A DNA stretch of 64,000 nucleotides from Ga0077523 sp038324085 (GCA_038324085.1 JBBQHP010000005.1:62001-126000); one strand, 5' to 3'. Counted from the stretch's first letter, positions 1 to 10,262 are shown. Numbers and translations are program-made. The notes: generated by a model not told the origin, from the letters alone.

Positions 1-2
1 TC

Positions 3-1436
<1,434 letters not shown>

Positions 1437-1593
1437 GGTCCGCGCCTGCCGCAACCGGATTCGCCGTCCGGCCGCAGACGCCGCACGCAAGCTCGCTTTG
1501 CCAGGCAATTGATGAGGAGATTGAACCAGCCGGCACCTGAGCACCGAGGCAGCCGGACCTGATAGTCGCAGCAAAACTTCGGGGAGGAAGACC

Positions 1594-3645
1594 ATGGGGG
1601 GTTACGCGACCGGGAACATCCGCACCTTGGCGCTGGTGGGCCACGGGGCTGCGGGCAAGACGACGTTGGCGGAAGCGCTGCTGCGCGCCGCCGGAGCCAT
1701 ACCGGTCGCGGGCAGTGTCGAGCGCGGATCCACCGTGAGCGATCATCTCCCGATCGAGAAGGAGTACCGGCACTCGCTGCAGTCCTCCGTGTTGCGGTTC
1801 GAAACCCATGACGCGCGGGTGCATCTGCTCGATACCCCCGGCTTTCCCGATTTCATCGGGCAGTCCATCGGCGCGCTGGACGCCGTGGAAACCGCGGCGG
1901 TGGTGGTGAGCGCGCAAGCCGGCATCGAGATGATCACTTCCCGGATGATGCAGTGGGCTGCCCGGCGCAAGCTCTGCCGGCTCGTGGTGATCAACAAGAT
2001 CGATGCCGAAAACGTTGACCTGCCGGCGCTGCTGAGCGCGATCCAGGCGGCATTCGGCAAGGAGTGCCTGCCCATCAATCTACCGTCCCGCGGTGGGACG
2101 GAGGTCGTGGACTGTTTCTTCAATCCCGGGGGCGAGTCCGATTTCCTGTCGGTGGCGCAGGCGCACAGGGCGCTCGTGGACCAGGTGGTGGAGGTGGACG
2201 AAGACCTGATGACGCTCTATCTCGAGAAGGGCGAGATCGAACCGGAACAGTTGCATGCGCCTTTCGAGCAGGCATTGCGCGACGGCCATCTCGTTCCGGT
2301 GTGCTTCGTCTCGGCGCGCAATGGCGCCGGTGTGCCACAACTGCTGGAAGTGATCGCCAAGCTGCTGCCCAATCCGGCCGAAGGCAATCCGCCGCTGTTC
2401 TACAAGGGCGAAGGAGCGGACGCCGTCGAGATTCGCTCCGAACCGGTCCCGGACAGGCACGTGCTCGCGCACGTGTTCAAGATCATCATCGACCCGTTCG
2501 TCGGCAAGCTGGGCGTGTTTCGCGTCCACCAGGGCACGGTCACGAAGGACACGCAACTGTTCGTCGGCGATGGTCGCAAACCGTTCAAGGTCGGCCACCT
2601 GTTCATGCTCCAGGGCAAGGAGCACATCGAGGTCACCTCGTGCGTACCGGGCGATATCGCCGCGGTCGCCAAGGTCGACGAGATCGAGTTCGACTGCGTG
2701 CTGCATGACTCGCACGACGAGGATCACATTCACATGCGACCGCTGGAGTTTCCCGTGCCCATGCACGGACTCGCCATCGAGCCGAAGCGCCGTGGCGAGG
2801 AGCAACGTCTGTCGGACGCGCTGCACAAGCTCACGGCCGAGGATCCCACGCTCAGCGTGGAACACGATCCGTTCCTCAACGAGACGGTGTTGCGCGGCCT
2901 GGGCGAGCTGCACCTGCGCGCGACGATCGAACGGATGGCGCAGCAGTACAAGGTCGAGATCGAGACGCGGCCGCCGCGCGTGCCCTATCGCGAAACCATC
3001 ACGACACCGGCGGAAGGACACAGCCGCCACAAGAAACAGACCGGCGGCGCCGGGCAGTTCGGCGAAGTCTTCCTGCGCGTCGAACCGCTCCCGCGGGGGG
3101 AGGGCTTCGAGTTCGTCGATGCGGTGAAGGGTGGCGTGATCCCCTCACAACTGATGCCGGCGGTGCAGAAGGGGGTCGAACAGGTGCTGTTCTCGGGCCC
3201 CCTTGCGGGTTTTCCCGTTCAGGACGTGCGCGTCACCGTCTATGACGGCAAGCACCATCCCGTCGATTCGAAGGAAGTCGCCTTCGTCGCTGCCGGACGC
3301 AAGGCATTTCTCGATGCGATTGCCAAGGCCGGTCCGATCGTTCTCGAGCCGATCGTCAACGTCGAGATATTGTGCCCCGAACCGAACATGGGTGACATCA
3401 CGGGCGATCTCGCGGCGCGTCGGGGACAGATCACCGGCACCCGATCGAAGCAGGCCACGACCCTGGCGGTGAGCGGTCTCGCCCCGCTGGCCGAACTGAA
3501 CGGCTACGCCTCGCGGCTCAAGGCCTTCACCAGCGGCCAGGGTTCCTATTCGATGGAACTCAGCCACTACGAGCCGGCGCCGCCGACAGTCCAGCAACAG
3601 CTCGCTTCCGAATACAAGGCCGCGCGCAAGCACGAAGAAGATTGA
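1594..3645 (+). CDS. Elongation factor G-like GTPase (EF-G paralogue)
   Basis: A 683-residue translational GTPase with EF-G domain order: G domain, domain II, domains III-V. Visible G motifs are GHGAAGKT (residues 16-23), DTPG (80-83) and NKID (134-137). EF-G normally has DTPGH, whose His activates the hydrolytic water. Here the next residue is Phe (DTPGF), as in the EF-G-like/FusA2 group, so GTP hydrolysis may be weak or work differently. The domain IV/V region is present (GGAGQFGEVFLRVEP; EPNMGDITGDLAARRG). The start is supported by a strong GGGGAGGAAG ribosome-binding site. It is probably an accessory factor rather than the housekeeping EF-G; the exact role is unknown. Confidence 0.9.
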   Translation: MGGYATGNIRTLALVGHGAAGKTTLAEALLRAAGAIPVAGSVERGSTVSDHLPIEKEYRHSLQSSVLRFETHDARVHLLDTPGFPDFIGQSIGALDAVETAAVVVSAQAGIEMITSRMMQWAARRKLCRLVVINKIDAENVDLPALLSAIQAAFGKECLPINLPSRGGTEVVDCFFNPGGESDFLSVAQAHRALVDQVVEVDEDLMTLYLEKGEIEPEQLHAPFEQALRDGHLVPVCFVSARNGAGVPQLLEVIAKLLPNPAEGNPPLFYKGEGADAVEIRSEPVPDRHVLAHVFKIIIDPFVGKLGVFRVHQGTVTKDTQLFVGDGRKPFKVGHLFMLQGKEHIEVTSCVPGDIAAVAKVDEIEFDCVLHDSHDEDHIHMRPLEFPVPMHGLAIEPKRRGEEQRLSDALHKLTAEDPTLSVEHDPFLNETVLRGLGELHLRATIERMAQQYKVEIETRPPRVPYRETITTPAEGHSRHKKQTGGAGQFGEVFLRVEPLPRGEGFEFVDAVKGGVIPSQLMPAVQKGVEQVLFSGPLAGFPVQDVRVTVYDGKHHPVDSKEVAFVAAGRKAFLDAIAKAGPIVLEPIVNVEILCPEPNMGDITGDLAARRGQITGTRSKQATTLAVSGLAPLAELNGYASRLKAFTSGQGSYSMELSHYEPAPPTVQQQLASEYKAARKHEED

Positions 3646-3683
3646 TCCGCCGCAGTGCCGCAGCGCCCGCGGTTGCAGGACCC

Positions 3684-3708
3684 GCCGGGGACCGGATCGG
3701 CCCCCGGC
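3684..3708. terminator. Hairpin between convergent genes
   Basis: GCCGGGG (3684-3690) pairs with CCCCGGC (3702-3708). The inside continues CCG-GAT-CGG, giving about 10 pairs with one A/C mismatch. It lies between the end of the EF-G-like gene and the end of the minus-strand 60-residue gene. There is no long T run, so its activity as a terminator is inferred from position and pairing. Confidence 0.4.
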
Positions 3709-3726
3709 CGGAACAGGCGCGACTGG

Positions 3727-3909
3727 TTACTTCTTGTCGCCGGCTTCAGGCGCCGCGTCGGGCATCTTCGCCTTTTCGTGATGCTTCTTGGCGTGGTGCT
3801 TCTTTTCCATCGGTGCCTTGTCGGTGGGTTTGGCTTCATCCGCTGCGAAGGCGCTGAACGCGAAAGCCGCGAACACGGCGGCGATGATCGAGGCAAACAG
3901 CTTGTTCAT
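3727..3909 (-). CDS. Small exported Lys/His-rich protein
   Basis: A 60-residue protein. Residues 1-22 form a clear Sec signal peptide (MNKLFASII...FSAFAA, cleavage likely after AFA/A). The mature part is only about 38 residues, highly charged and rich in Lys and His, with KKHHAKKHHEKAK in the middle. An AAGGAG ribosome-binding site precedes the ATG, which supports a real gene despite the short length. The paired His residues suggest metal or polyanion binding in the periplasm, but that is inference. Upstream DNA (about 3960-4000) is unusually AT-rich for this genome and could hold its promoter. No named family recognised. Confidence 0.7.
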   Translation of the reverse strand: MNKLFASIIAAVFAAFAFSAFAADEAKPTDKAPMEKKHHAKKHHEKAKMPDAAPEAGDKK

Positions 3910-4148
3910 CAGATTCTCCTTGGGTTTGACGGCGGCACCATCGTGATGCCGTGGCCCCTCAACGCGTGTCGTTTACATTTGTTGACATTTTGCAATGCGA
4001 CTTCGCGACCCTCGTTCGACTGTCAGTTTCGCGAAAGCTTTGTGCCGCAACATACCTGCACCGACCATCCTCGGTGCGAAGATCCGCAAGTGGTCTCGCG
4101 TCGTCTCCATTCCATGCCCGCCGATCGAGCGGGTTCTTTTTTTCGCCG

Positions 4149-4610
4149 CTAACCGCAACTGCCTTTCACGCATCGGATCATGCGTTGGGCGCAGGTGATC
4201 CGACCGAACCTGTCGGTGAGATCACTGGCGGTATCGTCCCCGATGTGCTCGACCAAAGCGTTGTTGCATTGCGTGCGACTGGTGACGTACTTCGCCGGGC
4301 CGAGCCATTCGACATCGGCACAGCCCGGATCGCCATGACCGAAGCGGATGCCCACCTCGTAGGTCGCGCACAGCAGGCCCCGGTGCTGGACCCAGGTCTG
4401 CACATAGAATTCGCCTTTGCGAGCGACCCATGCCTTGCCGCGATTGCGACCGAAGTCGAATTCGAGGCGGTCGGTCTTACCGTCTGCGGTCACGGCGACC
4501 GCCGGCACTGCGGCAGAATTGGCGCGACGTATCGCGGGATCTTCATCCTGCGCGAGCGCATGGAACGAAACGGACAGCACGAGCACCGCAACGGCGCGAG
4601 CGTTTGGCAT
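4149..4610 (-). CDS. Exported protein of unknown function
   Basis: A 153-residue protein with an N-terminal signal peptide (MPNARAVAVLVLSVSFHALA). The longer open frame from 4664 is rejected because an AGAGGAG ribosome-binding site sits just upstream of the ATG at 4610. The mature part contains four to six Cys residues spread over the C-terminal half (LLCATYEV, DPGCADVEW, RTQCNNALV, RITCAQRMIRC, KGSCG), which suggests disulfide bonds in the periplasm. The middle reads like a small beta-sandwich (GKAWVARKGEFYVQTWVQH). No family or function recognised. It is divergent from the GlpD-like gene. Confidence 0.6.
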   Translation of the reverse strand: MPNARAVAVLVLSVSFHALAQDEDPAIRRANSAAVPAVAVTADGKTDRLEFDFGRNRGKAWVARKGEFYVQTWVQHRGLLCATYEVGIRFGHGDPGCADVEWLGPAKYVTSRTQCNNALVEHIGDDTASDLTDRFGRITCAQRMIRCVKGSCG

Positions 4611-4898
4611 CGGAAACTCCTCTTGAGTGTTGCGATGGTAAGCCTTCCCGGGCGACAGCCGCACGCAGCGGTGCCGCCGTTGCGCGTTCCACGCCGTCCT
4701 CCCCAGAGGGATCGAGTACGGGCCTGCCGTCCCGGACTGCCGAGGATCGGTATTCCATGGGAATGCCGCGAGGCTACCCGGACCGCGCCTGCGAGCGACT
4801 TGCGAGTTCCGCGTTTTCCGCTACCTTTGCCACTCGCGCATCAGCCGGATGCCGGCGCACCGCCGGCGTGGCCTGATCCGCTATCTGGAGGCTCGCCA

Positions 4899-5969
4899 GT
4901 GCGCATCGCCGTCGTAGGGGCCGGCATCAACGGCATCATGTCCGCCCGTGCGCTGAACGAAGCCGGCCACTCTGTCGTGATGTTCGAGCGTGGCGACGCG
5001 ATGGACCAGACCAGCAGCGCTTCCACCAAGCTGCTGCATGGCGGCCTGCGCTATCTGGAGCATGGCGCGTTCGGCCTGGTGCGCGAAGGCCTGCGGGAGC
5101 GCGCCTGGTGGCTCCAGGAAGCCCCCCACCTGACCCGACGCCTCGAGATCGTTCTGCCGGTCTACCGGGGGGCGGCGCGTGGTCGGATGGTGCTGAAGGC
5201 CGGCCTGTCGGCCTACGACCTGCTGGCGGGGCGCCAGCGGCTCGGATGGCATCGATGGACGAGTGCGACCGAACTGCTGGAACGCGTTCCGGGGTTGAAT
5301 CGCAACGGTCTGCGCGGTGGCTATGTATTCCTCGACGGTCAGATGGACGATCGCGCTCTCGGGTTGTGGATGCTCGCGAAGTTGCGCAGCGCCGGTGTGG
5401 TGGTGCGCGAACACGAGGCAGTGCTCCGCGTTGCCACGACGGGCAGTGTGATCACGGCCTCGGGCGAGGAATGGTTCGATCGCATCGTCAATGCTGCCGG
5501 TCCCTGGGCCGCCGCGCTGCTCGATGCCAGCGGCATCGACTCCCGCTATCGCCTCGATCCGGTGCGTGGCAGTCATCTCCTGGTAGATCGTGTCCTGGCT
5601 ACCGGATTCCTGCTGCAATCACCCGATGACGGCAGAGTCTGCTTCGTGCTGCCATGGCAGGGTCGCACGCTGATCGGCACCACCGAGGTCAGGCAGGCGC
5701 TCGGCGAGCCGATCGCGTGCAGCGAGGCAGAGCGGGACTATCTGCTGCGACTCCACAATGCCAGTCTGTCGCCGGCCCTCGGCGCGGCGGATGTCGAGCG
5801 GACGTTCGCCGGCGTGCGGCCGCTGATCGCGGGTTCCGCCCCTGACGCGTCGGCCGTGAGCCGCGAATCCGTCCTGGAACGCGCCGATCGTCTGCTGAGC
5901 GTGTTCGGCGGCAAGTGGACGACCGCGCGCGCTCTCGGTCGCAAGGTTGCGGAGGCGATCGCGGACTGA
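4899..5969 (+). CDS. GlpD-like FAD-dependent glycerol-3-phosphate oxidoreductase, short form
   Basis: A 356-residue DAO-fold flavoprotein. The dinucleotide-binding motif GAGINGIMSAR is at the N-terminus, followed by the GlpD hallmark SASTKLLHGGLRYLEHG and, near the C-terminus, GGKWTTARALGRKVAE. These are typical of glycerol-3-phosphate dehydrogenase. Canonical GlpD is about 500 residues; this protein stops after the FAD domain and lacks the C-terminal helical DAO_C domain. The GTG start at 4899 is chosen because GGAGG lies 7-8 bases upstream and the Rossmann motif begins at once; the frame is open back to 3951 but that part has no family similarity. Substrate is inferred, not certain. Confidence 0.85.
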   Translation: MRIAVVGAGINGIMSARALNEAGHSVVMFERGDAMDQTSSASTKLLHGGLRYLEHGAFGLVREGLRERAWWLQEAPHLTRRLEIVLPVYRGAARGRMVLKAGLSAYDLLAGRQRLGWHRWTSATELLERVPGLNRNGLRGGYVFLDGQMDDRALGLWMLAKLRSAGVVVREHEAVLRVATTGSVITASGEEWFDRIVNAAGPWAAALLDASGIDSRYRLDPVRGSHLLVDRVLATGFLLQSPDDGRVCFVLPWQGRTLIGTTEVRQALGEPIACSEAERDYLLRLHNASLSPALGAADVERTFAGVRPLIAGSAPDASAVSRESVLERADRLLSVFGGKWTTARALGRKVAEAIAD

Positions 5970-5977
5970 GCGCTCAG
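5966..5977. other. 12-bp palindrome joining two convergent stop codons
   Basis: CTGAGCGCTCAG is a perfect palindrome that contains the TGA of the GlpD-like gene (5967-5969) and the TGA of the minus-strand gene (5974-5976). The two genes are separated by only four bases. The arms are too short to call it a terminator. Confidence 0.5.
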
Positions 5978-6879
5978 CGGTAGACGATCTGCGTCGGCGT
6001 GCCGCGCCAGTACGTGAAGCGACCGCCCGGTAGGTCCCAGTGGACTTCGCTTTCCATCGGTACCCGGACGCCGTTGCGCTCCTCGTAGCGCCGATAGGTG
6101 CCGCCCCAGGGATGAATGCTCGGCGGGCTCTCGCCGTCGTCGAACAGCCGTTCCTTCGAGGACAGCGACGCGATCGACCCGTCGTCTGCGAATCGGTACT
6201 CGGCGGAAACCGTCACCCCGCCCCCCGAGATCGTGGCGCGGGCGCTGTTGTCGTCTATCGGGGACCAGTGCACGCCCTGGCTGGGCAACAGGGCAGTCGG
6301 CAGCCACACCGCCTCGCCCAGGAATCGCAACAGTTCTCCGCGCGCGAGGTCCGCGGTGCCGGCCACGTCGACCAGGCGGATGAGCCCGAGGATCGCCGCG
6401 TGCATCGCCCCGGTACCATCGACGAACGAGTCCGACACCAGCACGGGGAGCCCCGGTGCCAGCGCCATGCGGGCATCCCAGACGAATTCCCGCGTCCCCG
6501 GAACGAATAGCTGGGTGGCGGTGAATCGCACCCACCGGTCGCGGCCGGCCTTGCCCATGTTGAACTGGCCGGACCAGGTCACGTCCGCCTGCCGGATGAT
6601 CGCCTGGCCAGCGCGCAGCACCGAACGGAAATAGCGCGCAACCGGCGCCGGCAGTCCGACCAGTTCCGTTTCAGAGTACGCGGCGATCGTGGACGGGACG
6701 GTCGCGGAAATGGACCGTCGCATCGCCTCGGAGGTGCCAAGCCATTGCGCTTGCGACTGGCACGTGACGATGACGGCGACGGCGACGGGGGCGAGAACCA
6801 TTACGCAGAGCCGCACCAGCAGCGGCGATCGGGCCTCGCCGAGCTCCGGAGGCGCAGTCGACGCAACTATCGCCGGCAT
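5974..6879 (-). CDS. DUF6544-like membrane-anchored protein
   Basis: A 301-residue protein of unknown function. After about 20 residues comes one hydrophobic segment (LLVRLCVMVLAPVAVAVIV), probably a signal anchor or uncleaved signal. The rest is a soluble domain with VARYFRSVL, SGQFNMG, WDARMALAPGLPVLVSDSF, GEAVWLPTALLPS and WGGTYRRYEERNG-R-P, which I recognise as the DUF6544/DUF6920 type. The frame is open to 6942, but that would overlap the upstream gene, so the ATG at 6879 is preferred; no strong ribosome-binding site decides it. Convergent with the GlpD-like gene and downstream of a 110-residue gene on the same strand. Confidence 0.7.
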   Translation of the reverse strand: MPAIVASTAPPELGEARSPLLVRLCVMVLAPVAVAVIVTCQSQAQWLGTSEAMRRSISATVPSTIAAYSETELVGLPAPVARYFRSVLRAGQAIIRQADVTWSGQFNMGKAGRDRWVRFTATQLFVPGTREFVWDARMALAPGLPVLVSDSFVDGTGAMHAAILGLIRLVDVAGTADLARGELLRFLGEAVWLPTALLPSQGVHWSPIDDNSARATISGGGVTVSAEYRFADDGSIASLSSKERLFDDGESPPSIHPWGGTYRRYEERNGVRVPMESEVHWDLPGGRFTYWRGTPTQIVYR

Positions 6880-6904
6880 CGAACCGCGCCGTGATCGGCC
6901 ACGG

Positions 6905-7237
6905 TCAAAGCCCGCCGCGCCAATCCGGGGAATAGCCCACATCTCCGAGACCCGGCGCCGGCGGCTCGGTGGCCATCGAGATCGTCCCCGTCAGTCCGGA
7001 TACGCCCGCGATGCGATCCCGCTCGAGCCTGGCCGCCTGTTCCGACGCATGGGGGCCGGCGTAGTGCGCCTGTGCGTCGAACCGCGGCTCGGTTACGTCG
7101 CCGTGCCACGACATCACGTACCAGTACCCGGGGCAGATCGGCAGGCCGGCGGCGCTGACGTAGCGCCGATGATGGCCGGTCGAATCGATCAGGTGACTGC
7201 GGCTGTTGACGAATACCACTTGTGCCTGTGTGACCAC
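6905..7237 (-). CDS. Small protein of unknown function
   Basis: A 110-residue protein with a GTG start at 7237 preceded by ACGGAGGACG, a good ribosome-binding site about 8 bases upstream. The sequence has an orderly N-terminal half (QVVFVNSRSHLIDSTGHHRR; LPICPGYWYVMSWHGDV) and a Pro/Gly-rich C-terminus. No signal peptide or membrane segment. No family recognised. It lies just upstream of the DUF6544-like gene and may be co-transcribed with it. Confidence 0.55.
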   Translation of the reverse strand: MVTQAQVVFVNSRSHLIDSTGHHRRYVSAAGLPICPGYWYVMSWHGDVTEPRFDAQAHYAGPHASEQAARLERDRIAGVSGLTGTISMATEPPAPGLGDVGYSPDWRGGL

Positions 7238-7572
7238 GATGCCGTCCTCCGTTCTGACTATGCCCGCACAAGGTCTCGCGATTCGAGCCTTTCGCCTGCG
7301 CTACGACCTGCAGGCCGGCGGTGCAGTCCGATCCGCCCGAAAATGACCCCGGCGCGTTCGGAACGTGTGTTTTAACCTCTTAGCCCGTGCCGTCGATTGA
7401 CACGCATCATGGATGATCGTTCGCGGCAGGGCCCGGGCGCGGGCGGGCTCCGGGCAGGCTCGTACCGGATGCAGCGTCGGCGCCCCGATTATCATCGCAA
7501 TGCCGTGTCGGGACTGTCCGCCGGGTTCCCGCCGTTCCGCCGCTCCCGCCATCCCCTCGCAAAAGGCCTGCC
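7238..7572. other. Intergenic region between divergent genes
   Basis: 335 bases with no gene I can support. It must hold promoters for the minus-strand 110-residue gene and the plus-strand arginase-family gene. TTGACA occurs at 7397-7402, followed by the near-palindrome ATCATGGATGAT, but no good -10 box at the right spacing. CGTTCGGAACG (about 7350) is another short inverted repeat. I looked for guanidine riboswitch consensus elements because of the arginase-family gene and saw none. Confidence 0.4.
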
Positions 7573-8544
7573 ATGGACACTTCGTCCTTCGACCCCCAGA
7601 ACACGCCGCGTTACATGGAAATCGCAACCTTCATGCGCACGCCCCTGCAGCGCGAGCCTGCGGGGCTGGATGTGGCGATGGTGGGGATACCCTACGACGG
7701 CGGCGTCACCTGCCGCGCCGGCGCCCGCCATGGTCCGCGCGAGATCCGCAACCAGTCGTCCATGTGCCGCGGCATCCATCACGTATCCCGCATCAATCCG
7801 TTCGAGCTCTGCAAGGTGGCTGACGTGGGCGACGTGGTGTTCTCGAAGATCTTCGACCGCGACGCCGTGCTCGCGGACATCGAGAATTTCTTCCGCCGGA
7901 TCGTGGCGTCGGGCGCGATGCCGCTCACCGCGGGGGGCGACCACTCGATCACCTATCCGATCTTCCGGGCCATCGCGAAGCATCGGCCCATCGGCATGAT
8001 CCACATCGATGCGCACACCGACACCTGGGGCGAGTGGGGCGGTAGCCGCTTCCATCACGGCTCGCCGTTTCGCTATGCGGTCGAGGAAGGCCTGCTCGAT
8101 CCGAAGCGAACGATCCAGATCGGCATTCGCGGCGGCCAGGCGATCGACGACGGCTGGCGCTTTTCCGCCGAGTCGGGCATGCGCGTGGTGTTCATCGAGG
8201 AGTTCACCGACCTGGGTGTCGAGCGCGTGATCGCCGAGGCGCGCCGCGTGGTCGGCGACGGCCCGACCTACATCACTTTCGATGTCGACGGGCTCGATCC
8301 GGTCTACGCGCCGGGTACCGGCACGCCCGAGGTCGGCGGCATGACGACGCGCGAAGCGCAGCAGTTCCTGCGCGGCCTGCGCCACCTCAACCTGATCGGC
8401 GCCGACGTGGTCGAGGTCTGTCCGCCTTTCGATCCTTCAGGGAACACCGCCCTGGTCGGGGCCACGCTCATGTATGAGATCCTGTGTCTGCTCGCCGAAG
8501 TGGCCGCCGAGCGGAACGAAGCACGAGCCAAGGCCCACGTATGA
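7573..8544 (+). CDS. Arginase/agmatinase-family amidinohydrolase
   Basis: A 323-residue ureohydrolase that splits a guanidino group to release urea. All metal-binding motifs are present: GGDHS (residues 121-125), DAHTD (146-150) and DVDGLDP (from 237). RAGARHGPREIRNQSS and HHGSPFRYAVEEGLLDP resemble the guanidinobutyrase / guanidinopropionase / guanidine-hydrolase side of the family rather than classical arginase, so calling it agmatinase would be premature. Cytoplasmic, no signal. Its TGA overlaps the ATG of the next gene by four bases (ATGA), so translation is probably coupled. Metal (Mn or Ni) and substrate cannot be told from sequence. Confidence 0.9.
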   Translation: MDTSSFDPQNTPRYMEIATFMRTPLQREPAGLDVAMVGIPYDGGVTCRAGARHGPREIRNQSSMCRGIHHVSRINPFELCKVADVGDVVFSKIFDRDAVLADIENFFRRIVASGAMPLTAGGDHSITYPIFRAIAKHRPIGMIHIDAHTDTWGEWGGSRFHHGSPFRYAVEEGLLDPKRTIQIGIRGGQAIDDGWRFSAESGMRVVFIEEFTDLGVERVIAEARRVVGDGPTYITFDVDGLDPVYAPGTGTPEVGGMTTREAQQFLRGLRHLNLIGADVVEVCPPFDPSGNTALVGATLMYEILCLLAEVAAERNEARAKAHV

Positions 8545-10169
8545 CCGACGCCATGGCGCGTGGCGGCGATATGATCCGCGCTCTACCCGACAGCCCACCC
8601 GCAGCCGTGATGGATTCCCTGGTATTCGACAACACGTTCGTCCGCGAGCTTCCCGGCGATGCCGATGCGAGTTCGCGTCGGCGTCAAGTGCACGGCGCCT
8701 GCTATTCGCGGGTCGCACCGACCCCGGTACGGGCACCGCGGTTGCTCGCCTGGTCCCCGGAGGTGGCGGCGCTGCTCGATCTGGCTCCGGAGCTCGTGCG
8801 ATCACCCGAATTCGCGGAGGTCTTCGCCGGCAATCGGATACTGCCGGGCATGGAGCCCTATGCCGCATGTTATGGCGGACACCAGTTCGGGCAGTGGGCG
8901 GGCCAGCTCGGTGACGGTCGTGCCATCACGTTGGGCGAGGTCGTCAACCGGTCGGGCGGGCGCTGGGAGCTGCAATTGAAGGGTGCCGGCGCCACGCCCT
9001 ATTCGCGCACGGCCGACGGGCGCGCGGTGTTGCGTTCGTCGATCCGGGAGTTTCTCTGCAGCGAGGCGATGCATCACCTGGGTGTGCCGACGACGCGCGC
9101 GCTGTGCCTCGTCGGCACCGGTGACGAAGTGGTGCGCGACATGTTCTACGACGGGCGCGCGCACGCCGAGCCAGGTGCGATCGTGTGCCGGGTGGCGCCG
9201 TCGTTCATTCGCTTCGGCAACTTCGAGATCTTCGCTGCACGCGGCGATACGGCGACGCTCGAGCGGCTGGTCGACTTCACCATCGGGCGCGATTTCCCGG
9301 AGCTCCAGGGTGAACGCGGCGAGCTGCGGGCGCGGTGGTTCGCAGCGGTGTGCGAGCGCACGGCCGTCATGGTGGCGCACTGGCTGCGCGTCGGCTTCGT
9401 GCACGGTGTGATGAACACGGACAACATGTCCATCCTGGGGCTCACCATCGACTACGGTCCCTACGGGTGGCTCGAGAACTTCGACCCGGGGTGGACGCCG
9501 AACACCACCGATGCGTCGCGTCGGCGCTATCGCTTCGGGCAGCAGGCGCAGATTGCGCACTGGAATCTCGCGCAGCTCGCGAATGCGTTGGTGCCGGTGT
9601 TCCCCGACACCGAAACCCTCGAAGCCGGGCTCGATCGCTTCGCGGCAGTCTTCGAGGCCGAGCAGCGGCGCATGACGGCTGCCAAGTGCGGCTTCGCGGA
9701 TTTTCGCGACGGAGATCTCGAACTGGTCGGCGATCTCTACACCCTGTTGCACGCCGCCGAAGTCGACATGACGATCTTCTTCCGCCGGCTCGCCGACGTG
9801 GATACGCGGCGGCCGGACCTCGGGCCGTTGCGCGCCGCGTTCTATTCCGAGGACAAGGCAGCGGCCACGCAAGCGGACTTCGCGGCATGGCTCTCCCGCT
9901 ATGCCGCGCGTGCCGTCGCCGACCCGACGCCACCGGAGCAGCGGCGCGCGCGGATGAACGCCGTCAATCCGCGCTACGTGCTGCGCAACTATCTGGCGCA
10001 GGAAGCGATCGATCTCGCGGAGCAGGGCGATACCGGGCGCATCGACCAGTTGCTCGAAGTAATGCGCCGTCCGTACGACGATCAGCCCGGGAACGAACGT
10101 TTCGCAGAGAAGCGGCCGGACTGGGCGCGTACCCGTGCCGGCTGCTCGATGCTCTCGTGCAGCTCGTAG
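8541..10169 (+). CDS. selO: SelO/YdiU protein adenylyltransferase (AMPylase)
   Basis: A 542-residue pseudokinase of the SelO family, which transfers AMP from ATP to Ser/Thr/Tyr of target proteins in the redox stress response. Visible features: YGGHQFGQWAGQLGDGRA, the ATP-contacting Lys in LQLKGAGATPYSR (K147), SIREFL (E170), the active-site NTDNMS and the DFG-like DYGPYG. The C-terminus ends SCSS; some relatives carry selenocysteine here, this one has Cys. The start at 8541 overlaps the previous stop (ATGA) and has AAGG upstream. Met24 at 8610 (MDSLVFDNTFVRELP) aligns better with the family N-terminus and is a credible alternative. Confidence 0.93.
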   Translation: MTDAMARGGDMIRALPDSPPAAVMDSLVFDNTFVRELPGDADASSRRRQVHGACYSRVAPTPVRAPRLLAWSPEVAALLDLAPELVRSPEFAEVFAGNRILPGMEPYAACYGGHQFGQWAGQLGDGRAITLGEVVNRSGGRWELQLKGAGATPYSRTADGRAVLRSSIREFLCSEAMHHLGVPTTRALCLVGTGDEVVRDMFYDGRAHAEPGAIVCRVAPSFIRFGNFEIFAARGDTATLERLVDFTIGRDFPELQGERGELRARWFAAVCERTAVMVAHWLRVGFVHGVMNTDNMSILGLTIDYGPYGWLENFDPGWTPNTTDASRRRYRFGQQAQIAHWNLAQLANALVPVFPDTETLEAGLDRFAAVFEAEQRRMTAAKCGFADFRDGDLELVGDLYTLLHAAEVDMTIFFRRLADVDTRRPDLGPLRAAFYSEDKAAATQADFAAWLSRYAARAVADPTPPEQRRARMNAVNPRYVLRNYLAQEAIDLAEQGDTGRIDQLLEVMRRPYDDQPGNERFAEKRPDWARTRAGCSMLSCSS

Positions 10170-10262
10170 CGATCCGCGCCGCAGCGTGACGGTGGCCGGA
10201 AGCATCGGTTATCGTCGCGTTCGCCGGCGAGCCGTTCACAACAACACGAGGGGAGGAGAAGC

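Noticed and set aside
3951..4898. Long N-terminal extension of the GlpD-like frame
   Set aside because: No family similarity before residue 1 of the Rossmann motif, and it runs over a minus-strand exported-protein gene. GTG 4899 has its own ribosome-binding site.
7238..7572. Guanidine riboswitch before the arginase-family gene
   Set aside because: Looked for the conserved motifs of known guanidine riboswitch classes and did not find them.
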